From JAFALX01 sp050734185 (GTDB lineage Bacteria; Chloroflexota; Dormibacteria; Aeolococcales; Aeolococcaceae), in the NCBI GenBank assembly GCA_050734185.1, contig JBOHUE010000103.1, positions 1-47,526 on the forward strand: a stretch of 47,526 bases of DNA, written 5' to 3'. The translations under genes were made by a program, and so were the position numbers. The notes beneath the pieces are model-generated. The model did no database searches. It was not told the DNA's origin and saw only the letters and a list, made by a program, of their open reading frames with translations. Each line of letters begins with the position of its first letter. Within the stretch, counting starts at the first letter, position 1. Shown here one piece after another: positions 15,126-23,093 of this stretch.

Positions 15126-15692
15126 TCAGCCCGACAGCAGCTCGTGGAGCTTGCGCGTGGTGTTGGCGTTGCGGATCGTCATCCGCTTGTATAGCGCGGA
15201 TCCCACGAGCTTCGTCTCGCGGCTCCGGCTCGCGTTGGCACGGTCGATGCGCCAGATGAGCGCGCCGGGGGTGTACCGGACGTCGTCGACCTCGAGGTTG
15301 CGCGGGATGCGATCGAGCACCGCGGGCTCGTCCACGTCCGGCCAGAGAAACAGGACGTCGGTCCGCAGTGTGGCGTCGGTGACCCACGTGCTCGGTATCG
15401 CGGCGACGATAGAGCGCAGCGCGGCATCGTCGATCACGAGCACGGTGACGGGGAGTCCGGTGTCGCGCTCGATGGCGCGCTCGATCCGGTTGGTCAGCGT
15501 CGACTGCGATATCGGCGCCGCAGAGAAGATGACATTGCCCGAGTTGATGTATGTGCGCACATCGTCGAAGCCGAGCCCGCGGAAGGTGTCCGCCAGCGCA
15601 GCCATCGACACGATGCCCTTGCCGCCCACGTTCACGCCGCGGAGCAGCGCCAGGTGGCGCGAGCGGGGTGCCGGGCGTCGTGCTGCCGGCAC
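15126..15692 (-). CDS. DUF1697 family protein
   Basis: A 188-residue protein with the DUF1697 signature: HLALLRGVNVGGKGIVSMAALADTFRGLGFDDVRTYINSGNVIFSA near residues 13-58, then KLVGSALYKRMTIRNANTTRKL close to the end. The fold is known, the function is not. GTG 15692 is the likely start; the first dozen residues are Arg/Ala/Pro-rich. It starts 21 nt after the metallo-hydrolase gene ends and runs into the DHFR-like gene, so the three may share a transcript. Confidence 0.9.
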   Translation of the reverse strand: MPAARRPAPRSRHLALLRGVNVGGKGIVSMAALADTFRGLGFDDVRTYINSGNVIFSAAPISQSTLTNRIERAIERDTGLPVTVLVIDDAALRSIVAAIPSTWVTDATLRTDVLFLWPDVDEPAVLDRIPRNLEVDDVRYTPGALIWRIDRANASRSRETKLVGSALYKRMTIRNANTTRKLHELLSG

Positions 15693-15713
15693 CCCGCTGT
15701 ATGTCGCCTCTGG

Positions 15714-16571
15714 TTACGCGCCGGCAGCGGCTGCGACTGCGGCCGGTGCCCCGTTGGCGCCGGGCGGTGGCCCCATCATCGCCAGCATCTGCTGGAACTC
15801 CTCGGCGTTCGGCGCCGGGATGAGCTCTGCATCGGGGAGCGACCGCACGATGCCGAGGAAGCTCTCGAGCATTCCCGTTGACGCCGGCAGGTGCGAGGAC
15901 ATGATCATGTTCGGGGCCATGGTGCGCACACCGTCGAGCACGGCGTCCCACTTGGCCCTGTCGATGAGCTGCGTCCAGGGGGAGTCGAGCGAGAGCCACG
16001 CGATCATGCCCTGCCGCACCGCCTCCGGCGGCAGCTCGGCGCAGTCCGTCGACAGCTCGGGCAGGAGCGCGCCGAAGCAGTCCACGGAGAACAGGGTTCC
16101 CGTCTTCTCGTCGAGGATGCCGGTGGACGTGGGGTTGTCGAAGGTTGGCGGCGGCACTGCGCGCAGCTTGCGGTCGCCGACGTCGAGCCGATCGCCGAAC
16201 CGGATCGCGTGCACGCGGTCGAACGGCACCGGCCACCACGAAGCCATCCGAAAAGCGGAGAAGGCGTGCGTCGCGAGCTTGGCCTTGGGCGCGAGCTCCA
16301 TCACCTTCTGGATGCTGCCGGTGTGATCCATGTCGTCGTGGGTCAGCCAGATCCAGCGCAGGTCCCGCAGCGGGACGATCGAGTCGACCGCCGCGATGAA
16401 CTCGGACGTCTCATCGGCGGTAAGCGGTGAGCTCTTCAGCCCGGTGTCGACCAGCACCGGCTCGTCTGCTTTGATGAGGAAGGTGTTGACCACGAGGTTT
16501 CCCATCCCGGGAATGGGAAGGTGGGTGGGCAGCACGTATACGTCCGGCGCTGCCTGATACGGCTCGTCCAT
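15714..16571 (-). CDS. metallo-beta-lactamase-fold protein with an altered metal motif
   Basis: A 285-residue MBL-fold protein. The strand NLVVNTFLIKADEPVLVDTGL is followed by WIWLTHDDMDHTGS, where the usual HxHxDH is HxDxDH. This resembles the diiron-type variants of the fold (flavodiiron proteins have HxExDH). Later ligands are H in KLATHAFSA, D in LFSVDCFGALLPE and H in MSSHLPAS. It probably binds two irons and could react with oxygen or peroxide, but no flavodoxin domain is attached. The ATG at 16571 follows GAGGAGGT with about 8 nt spacing. The C-terminal tail is Ala/Pro-rich. Confidence 0.88.
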   Translation of the reverse strand: MDEPYQAAPDVYVLPTHLPIPGMGNLVVNTFLIKADEPVLVDTGLKSSPLTADETSEFIAAVDSIVPLRDLRWIWLTHDDMDHTGSIQKVMELAPKAKLATHAFSAFRMASWWPVPFDRVHAIRFGDRLDVGDRKLRAVPPPTFDNPTSTGILDEKTGTLFSVDCFGALLPELSTDCAELPPEAVRQGMIAWLSLDSPWTQLIDRAKWDAVLDGVRTMAPNMIMSSHLPASTGMLESFLGIVRSLPDAELIPAPNAEEFQQMLAMMGPPPGANGAPAAVAAAAGA

Positions 16572-16703
16572 GCGAAACACCTCCTCTCGCCGGCCACAGT
16601 TGCCGGCCGCGCCGAAACCAACGATTGGGGAGACTACTCCGAACGCGCGCGTCCCGTGGAGGCCGTGTGGTGAAATCGCGCCGATCGTGGAATCTCTCGC
16701 CCG

Positions 16704-17591
16704 GTGCCCGTCTCCGTGGTTGCGGCCATGACGGCCGAACCGGCGCCGCGCCGCCGCCGGCGGGCGAAGGCCACCGCGCCGGCGACACCTGCGGACACGA
16801 CCGAACCGCTGATCCTGGTCACCGGCGGCACCGGGACGCTGGGCGAGCTCGTCGTCGCCCGTCTACGCGAGGCCCACCGCCGCGTTCGCGTCCTGAGCCG
16901 TACCAAGCACGACGCCGCGAGCGGCGTCACGTACGTTGTGGGCGACCTTGTCACCAACACCGGAGTCCAGGCAGCGGTGAAAGGGGCGGGCGTCATCCTC
17001 CATCTGGCAAGCACCAAGAGCGACGACGTGGCTGCGACACGCAACCTGGTCGAGGCAGCATCGGCGCTCAAGACACCCCCGCACCTCATCTTTGTGTCGA
17101 TCGTCGGCGCAGATCGGGTGGACTCGTCGTACATGGTCACCAAGCTCGAGTCGGAGCGGGTCATTCGCAACGCCGAGTTGCCGTGGACCATCCTGCGCAC
17201 CACGCAGTTCTACGAGCTGGCGCTGACGGGCGCGCAACGCTCAGCCCGGTTCCCGCTGATCTTCGCGATCTCCGGATTTCTGGTTCAGCCGGTGGACGCA
17301 GGCGAGGTTGCGGCGCGCGTCGTCGAGCTGGCCACGGGCGAGCCGGCGGGCCGGGTGCCCGACCTCGGCGGCCCCGAGGTGATGAGCGCCGCAGCGATCA
17401 TCCGCTCCTACCTCCGCGCCACCAAGCGTCGCGGAGTCGTGGTGCCGTTCTGGATGCCGGGGCTGAACAAGATCCGCACCGGCGGGCTGCTCGTGCGCAA
17501 GCGCCGCAAACCGGCAGGATCAGATGACGCTGAGGAGACCGAGGCAGCGCCGCAGCGCACCTGGGAGGAGTTCCTCAAGGAGCGCGCGTAG
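16704..17591 (+). CDS. NAD(P)-binding atypical SDR (NmrA/complex I NDUFA9-like)
   Basis: A 295-residue protein. A basic Pro/Ala-rich N-terminal tail (1-35) leads into a Rossmann fold: ILVTGGTGTLGELVVARLREAHRRVRVLSR (about residues 36-66), VGDLVTNTGVQAAVKGAGVILHLAS, and WTILRTTQFYELAL. The catalytic YxxxK of classical SDRs is not obvious (YMVTKLESERV is the equivalent site). Such proteins act as NADP sensors or sugar/quinone-linked reductases. GTG 16704 is used here; ATG 16728 is an equally possible start. Confidence 0.88.
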   Translation: MPVSVVAAMTAEPAPRRRRRAKATAPATPADTTEPLILVTGGTGTLGELVVARLREAHRRVRVLSRTKHDAASGVTYVVGDLVTNTGVQAAVKGAGVILHLASTKSDDVAATRNLVEAASALKTPPHLIFVSIVGADRVDSSYMVTKLESERVIRNAELPWTILRTTQFYELALTGAQRSARFPLIFAISGFLVQPVDAGEVAARVVELATGEPAGRVPDLGGPEVMSAAAIIRSYLRATKRRGVVVPFWMPGLNKIRTGGLLVRKRRKPAGSDDAEETEAAPQRTWEEFLKERA

Positions 17592-17598
17592 CGCTTCG

Positions 17599-18555
17599 CT
17601 AACTCACGGTCCCGAGCAGCAGCCCGAAGCGTCCGGCGGCGTCCGTGTACCACGAGACCGGCTCGATGCCAGACTCGGTGAGCATCGCATCGAGCATGTC
17701 GCGGGTGTACTTGGTGCACACCTCGGTGCGCACCAGCTCGTCGGCACCAAACGTCACCGACAGGTCTGCCGCGAGCACCGCGACGTGCTGCTCGCGCAGC
17801 GACCGGAGGTGCATCTCGATGCGATGTTCCGGCTCGTTCCAGCGCGCGACGTGTGTGAACGAATCGATGTCGAAGTCGGCGTCGAGCTCGCGGTTGATGC
17901 GTGCAAGGACGTTGCGATTGAATTCGGCTGTGATGCCACTCGAGTCGTCGTACGCGGCGATGAGCTCGGCGCGATCCTTCACGAGATCGGCACCGAGCAG
18001 GAAGTGGTCTCCCGGTCGCATCAGACGGCGCACCTCGTCGAGGAAGCGGCGCGCCTCCTCCGGCTCGAAGTTGCCGATGGTGCTCCCGAGGAACACGATG
18101 AGCTGGTGGCCGAACCGCGGGATCTGCGACAGATGGTGGTCGAACTCGCCAGTGACGCAGTACACCGTGAGGTCGTCGAACTCCTCGCTCAGCTCCGACG
18201 CGGAGCGGCGCAACGTCGCCTCGCTGATGTCGAACGGCACGAACGTCCAGAGCGACCCCATACCCTTGGCCGCGCGGATGAGCACACGTGACTTGGTGCA
18301 GGAGCCGGCGCCGAGCTCGACGATTGACGCGGGGCGGACCATCTCCACGATGTCGCGCGCGTGGTGCTGCAGAATGCCCATCTCAGTGCGCGTCTGGTAG
18401 TACTCGGGGAGCTGCGTGATCTCGTCGAAGAGCTCGCAGCCACGATCGTCGTAGAACCAGCGAGGTTGCAGATGCTTGGGAGCGCTGGTCAAACCGCTGC
18501 GCACGTCGTCGATGAACTCCGACCGCGAATCGCGGCCGAGCGTATGCACGGCCAT
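17599..18555 (-). CDS. egtD: L-histidine N(alpha)-methyltransferase, ergothioneine biosynthesis
   Basis: EgtD makes hercynine by trimethylating histidine with S-adenosylmethionine. The 318-residue product has the family order: KHLQPRWFYDDRGCELFDEITQLPEYYQTRTE, SIVELGAGSCTKSRVLI (SAM motif), FDISEATLRRSA, IVFLGSTIGNFEPEEA, FLLGADLVKDRAELIAAYDDSSGITAEFNRN and the C-terminal FTHVARWNEPEHRIEMHL. The ATG at 18555 gives the usual length. In-frame GTGs at 18576 and 18579, directly after the egtB stop, are alternatives. It follows egtB by about 26 nt on the same strand, so both are probably one transcript. Confidence 0.95.
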   Translation of the reverse strand: MAVHTLGRDSRSEFIDDVRSGLTSAPKHLQPRWFYDDRGCELFDEITQLPEYYQTRTEMGILQHHARDIVEMVRPASIVELGAGSCTKSRVLIRAAKGMGSLWTFVPFDISEATLRRSASELSEEFDDLTVYCVTGEFDHHLSQIPRFGHQLIVFLGSTIGNFEPEEARRFLDEVRRLMRPGDHFLLGADLVKDRAELIAAYDDSSGITAEFNRNVLARINRELDADFDIDSFTHVARWNEPEHRIEMHLRSLREQHVAVLAADLSVTFGADELVRTEVCTKYTRDMLDAMLTESGIEPVSWYTDAAGRFGLLLGTVS

Positions 18556-18581
18556 CGTAATCGGTGGCAGGCTCACCACTG

Positions 18582-19850
18582 TCAGACGTCGCGCGCCAGG
18601 CGCAGTCCACTGAACGCCCACCGCGACGCGGGCGCAAAGAAGTTTCGGTACGTGGGACGCGAATGCCCGGCCGGCGTGACGCATGCGCCACCGCGCAGCA
18701 CGAACTGGTTCACCATGAACTTGCCGTTGTACTCACCGACCGCGCCGGCCGCGGGGTGGAAGCCCGGGTACGGTGAATACGGACTCGAGGTCCACTCCCA
18801 TACCTCGCCGATGCACGGCGACTCATAGCCGGCGAGCGACGCCGGGTGCAGGCCGTTGGTCGCGTGTTCATTCGCGACGGCGTTCTCGTGCACGGTTTCC
18901 CACTCGGCCTCCAGCGGCAGGCGCGCGTTCGACCACCGGGCGAAGGCGTCGGCCTCGTACCAGCTCACGTGGCACACCGGCTCCGACGGATCAACGTCGC
19001 GCAGACCGGCGAGCGTGAACACGGCCCAGTCCGTGCCGTTCTCGCTCTCCCAGTACAACGGCGCACGCCACGCGTTCTGATTGACGGCGGCCCAGCCGTC
19101 CGACATCCAGAACTCGGGACGGTCGTAGCCGCCGTCGCCCATGAAGCCGAGCCATTCCCCGCACGTCACGGGCCGATCCGCAATGAGAAACGGCCGCAGC
19201 AGCTCACGATGACGCGGGCCCTCGTTGTCGAATGCGAACCCGGCGCCGTCGTGGCCGATGTCCACGAGTCCGCCGGGATGATGCACCCAACGCACGTCAC
19301 CCGCTGAGCCGCCGGTCGCACCGTTGCCGCTGCGGTATGCGGGCTTGAGCGGGTTGACGGAGAGCACGTGCTTGATGTCCATCAGGATCAGCTCCTGATG
19401 CTGCTGCTCGTGATTGACTCCGAGCTCGGCAATGCCCGCGACATCGCGGGCGCGCGACGACAGCAGGTCACACATGACATCGTCGGTCCGCCGGCGGTAC
19501 GCGGCGATCTCTGCGATACCGGGGCGTGTCAGCAACCCGCGCTGCGGCCGCGCGTGCCGCGCGCCGATGCTCTCGTAGTACGAGTTGAACAGATATCGGT
19601 ACGCGGGGTGAAACGGCTGGAACCCCTCGACGTTGGGGCCGAGCACGAACTCCTCGAAGAACCAGGTGGTATGTGCGCGATGCCACTTGGTGGGACTGAC
19701 GTCAGGCATCGTCTGCACCGTCTGGTCCTCGGCGGACAGCGGCTCCGCGAGGCTCTCGGTGTGGTCGCGCACCGCGAGATAACGATCGACCGACGGAACC
19801 TGCTCGGGCTGGTACCGCGCCCACACGCCTTGAGTTTGGACTGCTGCCAT
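18582..19850 (-). CDS. egtB: hercynine oxygenase (ergothioneine biosynthesis EgtB)
   Basis: EgtB is the iron enzyme that couples hercynine to a thiol donor with O2. The 422-residue product starts with a DinB-like domain whose iron ligands are the His in WHRAHTTWFFEEF and the pair in NHEQQHQE. A formylglycine-generating-enzyme-like domain follows (RPVTCGEWLGFM, PVCHVSWYEADAFARWSNARLPLEAEWE, GEVWEWTSSPY, VLRGGACVTPAG). The ATG at 19850 has GAGGT nine bases upstream. The genes for the gamma-glutamylcysteine branch (egtA, egtC) and the lyase egtE are not in the window, so the thiol donor (cysteine or gamma-glutamylcysteine) is open. Confidence 0.95.
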   Translation of the reverse strand: MAAVQTQGVWARYQPEQVPSVDRYLAVRDHTESLAEPLSAEDQTVQTMPDVSPTKWHRAHTTWFFEEFVLGPNVEGFQPFHPAYRYLFNSYYESIGARHARPQRGLLTRPGIAEIAAYRRRTDDVMCDLLSSRARDVAGIAELGVNHEQQHQELILMDIKHVLSVNPLKPAYRSGNGATGGSAGDVRWVHHPGGLVDIGHDGAGFAFDNEGPRHRELLRPFLIADRPVTCGEWLGFMGDGGYDRPEFWMSDGWAAVNQNAWRAPLYWESENGTDWAVFTLAGLRDVDPSEPVCHVSWYEADAFARWSNARLPLEAEWETVHENAVANEHATNGLHPASLAGYESPCIGEVWEWTSSPYSPYPGFHPAAGAVGEYNGKFMVNQFVLRGGACVTPAGHSRPTYRNFFAPASRWAFSGLRLARDV

Positions 19851-20029
19851 GCTGTCAGACCTCGTGGGGCATCGCTCAGCACCCGCAAGTAGTATGCGGG
19901 ATCGATCTTGGGCCGAAGGCGCCGCGCCGGCGTTTTCGGCACGCCCACGCGGACACGCCGGGTCGGCTACCCTGAGCGCCCGCCGGAAGTGGGTGCGAGC
20001 GCGCCGCCGCTCGCCATAGGAGGAGCGAC

Positions 20030-20221
20030 ATGCCCGAAGAGGTCGACGACGAGACTGCAACCGAGGTCGGCCACGCGCTCATACGCTGGATCACCAATGA
20101 CGATCCCGGCGGCGTAGGAGCATTCCTGCCGGAGTTCGTTCCGAGTGACGTGGACGACGCCAAGGCAGAGCGCATCGGATACTCCGTCATCGAGCTGCTG
20201 CAGCGCCTCACAGTCGCCTGA
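20030..20221 (+). CDS. small acidic hypothetical protein
   Basis: A 63-residue acidic protein (MPEEVDDETATEVGHALIRW ... RIGYSVIELLQRLTVA). The start has a very strong ribosome-binding site, AGGAGG, with 6 nt to the ATG, and a TACCCT element (19970-19975) upstream, so it is very likely expressed. No transmembrane segment or known motif is visible. Its 3' end overlaps the end of the converging dsbA-like gene by 14 nt. Confidence 0.7.
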   Translation: MPEEVDDETATEVGHALIRWITNDDPGGVGAFLPEFVPSDVDDAKAERIGYSVIELLQRLTVA

Positions 20222-20723
20222 TCGCTGCAATCAGCGACTCGGAGTCCGTCGCGCCGTCATGGAGCGCGCCGTCGATGAACAGCGTCGGCGTGCCCTGTAC
20301 ATCGCCGCTCGCGATGCCACTGTCGACGTCACGCCGCACGCGTGCCTCGACGCCGGCACCGGTTCGGTCACGCTCGAAGATCGCGAGGTCGAGGCCGACC
20401 TCCGTCGCGTAACCGCGCAGGTCTGACTCCTCGAGCGCCTTCTGGTTGTGATACAGCAGGTCGTGCATCTCCCAGAAGCGCTGCTGCTGCGCCGCCGCCT
20501 CGGCCGCGAATGCCGCCGCCAGCGCGTGCGGATGGATGTCGGTCAGCGGGAAATGGCGGAACACGAACGCAACCTCGCCGCCCAGCGTGCGTTGCACCGT
20601 CTCGATGGCGCGATACGCAGCTCGCGAGTACGGGCACTCGTAGTCGCCGTACTCGAGGATGACGTGCGGCGACTGCTCGTCGCGCACGTGGTCCACCCGC
20701 AGGTCGATGGGCTGTACTGCCAT
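20208..20723 (-). CDS. DsbA/2-hydroxychromene isomerase-fold thiol oxidoreductase
   Basis: A 171-residue thioredoxin-fold protein of the DsbA type. The active-site motif is Cys30-Pro-Tyr-Ser33 in EYGDYECPYSRAAY, that is a single-cysteine CxxS rather than CxxC. The helical insertion follows (HALAAAFAAEAAAQQQRFWEMHDLLY) and the cis-Pro loop is GTPTLFIDG. No signal peptide is seen, so it acts in the cytoplasm. CxxS suggests a glutathionylation-like, isomerase or peroxide-linked role rather than disulfide donation. It is the last gene of a four-gene operon, 5 nt after the LUD gene. Confidence 0.92.
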   Translation of the reverse strand: MAVQPIDLRVDHVRDEQSPHVILEYGDYECPYSRAAYRAIETVQRTLGGEVAFVFRHFPLTDIHPHALAAAFAAEAAAQQQRFWEMHDLLYHNQKALEESDLRGYATEVGLDLAIFERDRTGAGVEARVRRDVDSGIASGDVQGTPTLFIDGALHDGATDSESLIAAIRRL

Positions 20724-20728
20724 GGCCG

Positions 20729-21382
20729 CTAGAACCCGAGGCGCTCCTTGACGAGGATCGCGGTGATGCGGCCGGGCATCACGACCTTGTTGATGATGAG
20801 CACGTTGTTGACGCCGCTGACGATGCCGTACACACGCCGGGCGCGCTCGTCCTCGAGTGGATACGCGTACTCACGGATACGTCGCAGCGCGGTGTCGAGG
20901 TCGGGCACGATCTTTTGCGTGCCGATGACGAAGATGACGTGCTCCGCGCCGGAGACGATCGGTCCCAGCTGGCTGCCACTCGCCGATGCGATGAGCAGCG
21001 AGCCGTCCTCGGTGACGGCGTGGACACTGCCGACGACGTAATCGGGCGACGCCGCCAGCGTTCGCAGCTCGCGCCGCTGCATCTCGCGGTCCATCTGATA
21101 CAGGCGCAGGCGCAGCGCCTCGTAGCGGCCGGATAGCTCGATGTCCTCGGCGACGCCGATCGCCTCGAGCGTGCGCGACGTGTTGTTGTAGACCTCGGCG
21201 CCATCCGGCAGCAGCGACGTAACGAGGCGCCGAGCCTCCGGGCCCGTGTCGACGACGTGCGTGCGCACCCCGTGCGAGTCCAGCGCGGTGCAGGCCCGGC
21301 GCACCTGCTCGTCGGACGCGAGCTGCGAGAACTCCGCCGGCACGTCGACGCCGGCGATCGTGATGGTGCCGGCCACGGTCAC
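20729..21382 (-). CDS. LUD-domain protein (LutC/YkgG-like)
   Basis: A 217-residue protein of the lactate-utilisation domain family. It has GVRTHVVDTGPEARRLVTSLLPDGAEVYNNTSRTLEAIGV near residues 38-77, then SPDYVVGSVHAVTEDGSLLIASASGSQLGPIVSGAEHVIFVIGTQKIVPDLDTALRRI, the best conserved stretch. LutC works with LutA and LutB on L-lactate, but neither is here. Stand-alone LUD proteins are of unknown function. Its start overlaps the TrxR-like stop codon by 4 nt, so the genes are tightly coupled. Confidence 0.9.
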   Translation of the reverse strand: MTVAGTITIAGVDVPAEFSQLASDEQVRRACTALDSHGVRTHVVDTGPEARRLVTSLLPDGAEVYNNTSRTLEAIGVAEDIELSGRYEALRLRLYQMDREMQRRELRTLAASPDYVVGSVHAVTEDGSLLIASASGSQLGPIVSGAEHVIFVIGTQKIVPDLDTALRRIREYAYPLEDERARRVYGIVSGVNNVLIINKVVMPGRITAILVKERLGF

Positions 21383-22647
21383 GCGCCCACCTCGGCCAGA
21401 TGCTGGTGCACCAATGCGATCGACATCGAGCCCTCACCGATCGCCGCCGCGCAGCGCTTGGTCGAGCCGCTGCGCACGTCGCCGGCGGCGAAGATGCCGG
21501 GGAAGTTGGTCTCCAGCGGCAGCGGCTGGCGGCTCAGCGGCCATCCCGTCAGCGAGGACGCTCCGTCGATGAGCGCGTTGCCGGTCAGCAGGTAGCCCGC
21601 GGCGTCGGTGACGACACCGGCCTTCTTCGCGCCGTCGTTGCGCGGGGTCCCGCCGATGCAGAGGAAGAGCCCGTCGACGGGGACGCGTTCGGTGCTGCCG
21701 TCGGCAGCAACGACGTCGACGGCGCGCAGCACGCCGCTCGCTTCCACGCCGGCGACCTCGTACCCGGTGCGCACCTCGACGTTGTCGATGGATGACACGT
21801 GGTCGATGAGGTAGCGCGACATCGACTTGGACAGATCACTGCGAGCCAGCAGCGTCACCTTGCCCGCGTACTGCGAGAAGCGCACGACGGCCTGTCCCGC
21901 GGAGTTGCCGCCCCCGACGACCATGACGCGTCCGCCGACGCATGCCCGGGCCTCACTCGGCCCGGCGCCGTAGAACACGCCTGCGCCGAGCAGCTCGTCG
22001 AGCCCGGGAATGTCGAGGCGTCGCCACTCGACGCCGGTGGCCACGAGGACCGCGCTGGTGGGGATGCGCACACCGTCGGAGAGCTCGACCACGTAGCGCC
22101 CGTCGTCGCGCGTGACGCCGTCCACGGGGCGCGCGAGCAGGATCTCGGCACCGAACTTGCGCGCCTGGAGCGTGGCCGAGTTGGCCAGCTCGCTGCCGCT
22201 GATCCCGCGCGGAAAGCCCAGCAGGTTTTCGATCAGCGACGTGGTGCCCGCCTGCCCGCCCGGCGCCAGCGACTCCACGACGATGGTGCGAAGCCCTTCA
22301 GACGCGGCGTACACCGACGCCGCGAGACCGGCCGGCCCGGCGCCGATGATGCAGAGGTCGTACGCGTCGAACGCGGGCGGCACGATCATGCCGAGCCCCG
22401 CGGCCACGAGCGTGACCGTGGCGTCCGTCAGCCGCGTCCCGCCGGGTAGCACGCACAGCGGCAGGTGCTCGAGATCAACGGCGCTGCCGTCTGGCAGCGT
22501 CGTGCCGCTCTGGTCGACGTCGTGCCACTGGAACGGCCGTTGGTTGCGGCTCAGGAAGTCGCGGATTGCGTAGGCAACCGGCGACGCCCTGCCCGCGAGG
22601 ATGACCTGCGGGGTCGCCGGACGCGCGTCGTATTCGAACAGGGACAT
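21379..22647 (-). CDS. thioredoxin-reductase-like flavoprotein with N-terminal glutaredoxin-like domain, lacking the redox CxxC
   Basis: A 422-residue protein. Residues 1-90 look like a thioredoxin/glutaredoxin-like domain without an obvious CxxC (VAYAIRDFLSRNQRPFQWHDVD). From residue 95 a TrxR-type flavoprotein follows: FAD motif LCIIGAGPAGLAASVYAASEG, PGGQAG, NADPH motif VMVVGGGNSAGQA and the closing FAD motif GIFAAGDVRSGSTKRCAAAIGEG. The CATC motif of real thioredoxin reductases, expected just before the NADPH motif, is replaced by GAGPSEA, so it cannot reduce thioredoxin by the usual route. It follows the UBP zinc-finger gene by 17 nt and overlaps the LUD gene. Confidence 0.92.
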   Translation of the reverse strand: MSLFEYDARPATPQVILAGRASPVAYAIRDFLSRNQRPFQWHDVDQSGTTLPDGSAVDLEHLPLCVLPGGTRLTDATVTLVAAGLGMIVPPAFDAYDLCIIGAGPAGLAASVYAASEGLRTIVVESLAPGGQAGTTSLIENLLGFPRGISGSELANSATLQARKFGAEILLARPVDGVTRDDGRYVVELSDGVRIPTSAVLVATGVEWRRLDIPGLDELLGAGVFYGAGPSEARACVGGRVMVVGGGNSAGQAVVRFSQYAGKVTLLARSDLSKSMSRYLIDHVSSIDNVEVRTGYEVAGVEASGVLRAVDVVAADGSTERVPVDGLFLCIGGTPRNDGAKKAGVVTDAAGYLLTGNALIDGASSLTGWPLSRQPLPLETNFPGIFAAGDVRSGSTKRCAAAIGEGSMSIALVHQHLAEVGA

Positions 22648-22664
22648 CGCCGGACTCCGTCGGT

Positions 22665-22961
22665 CTACGGGTGCGACGGGGCCGGTGAAGCGCCCTCGAG
22701 CTCGAAGAGCAGGTCGTCAACCCAGCAGTAGTACCAGTCCTCGCCCGGCTCATAGGAACGGATGATCGGATGGCTGGCCTTGCGCGCGTGCAGGCGCGCG
22801 TGACGCGAGGGTGACTGGTCGCAGCAGCCCACGTGGCCGCACTCCTGGCAGACGCGCAGGTGCATCCAGTCTTGCTTGCCCTCGGCGAGGCAGTCCTCGC
22901 ACCCCCACGACGACGGAGTCACATCACGGATCTGGTCGAGGTGCGTGCACTCGGCCGCCAT
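22665..22961 (-). CDS. UBP-type zinc-finger protein
   Basis: A 98-residue protein that is almost entirely one zf-UBP domain: CTHL, WGCEDCLAEG, VCQECGHVGCCD, RHARLHARKASHPIIRSYEPG and the end WYYCWVDDLLF. In eukaryotes this domain binds the C-terminal tail of ubiquitin. Bacterial copies are common in Actinomycetota and often sit next to thioredoxin-reductase-like genes, as here. The ATG at 22961 is preceded by GGAGGG at about 8 nt. It heads the four-gene redox operon. Confidence 0.93.
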   Translation of the reverse strand: MAAECTHLDQIRDVTPSSWGCEDCLAEGKQDWMHLRVCQECGHVGCCDQSPSRHARLHARKASHPIIRSYEPGEDWYYCWVDDLLFELEGASPAPSHP

Positions 22962-23093
22962 CTGGTCAACCCTCCACTACGGGCCTTCGTCCTTGCCCCC
23001 TTCGCGAGCAGCGTACCCCTCGGGGCGACTCGCAAACGGCTCGCTACACGGGCACCCCCGCTCCCGTGCCTCGCCGCGTAGGCTGAGCGGCCC

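Noticed and set aside
14311..16239. Open frame of over 600 codons on the minus strand crossing several genes
   Set aside because: It is Arg/Ala-rich and in a shadow frame of DHFR-like, DUF1697 and MBL genes, all of which have real family motifs.
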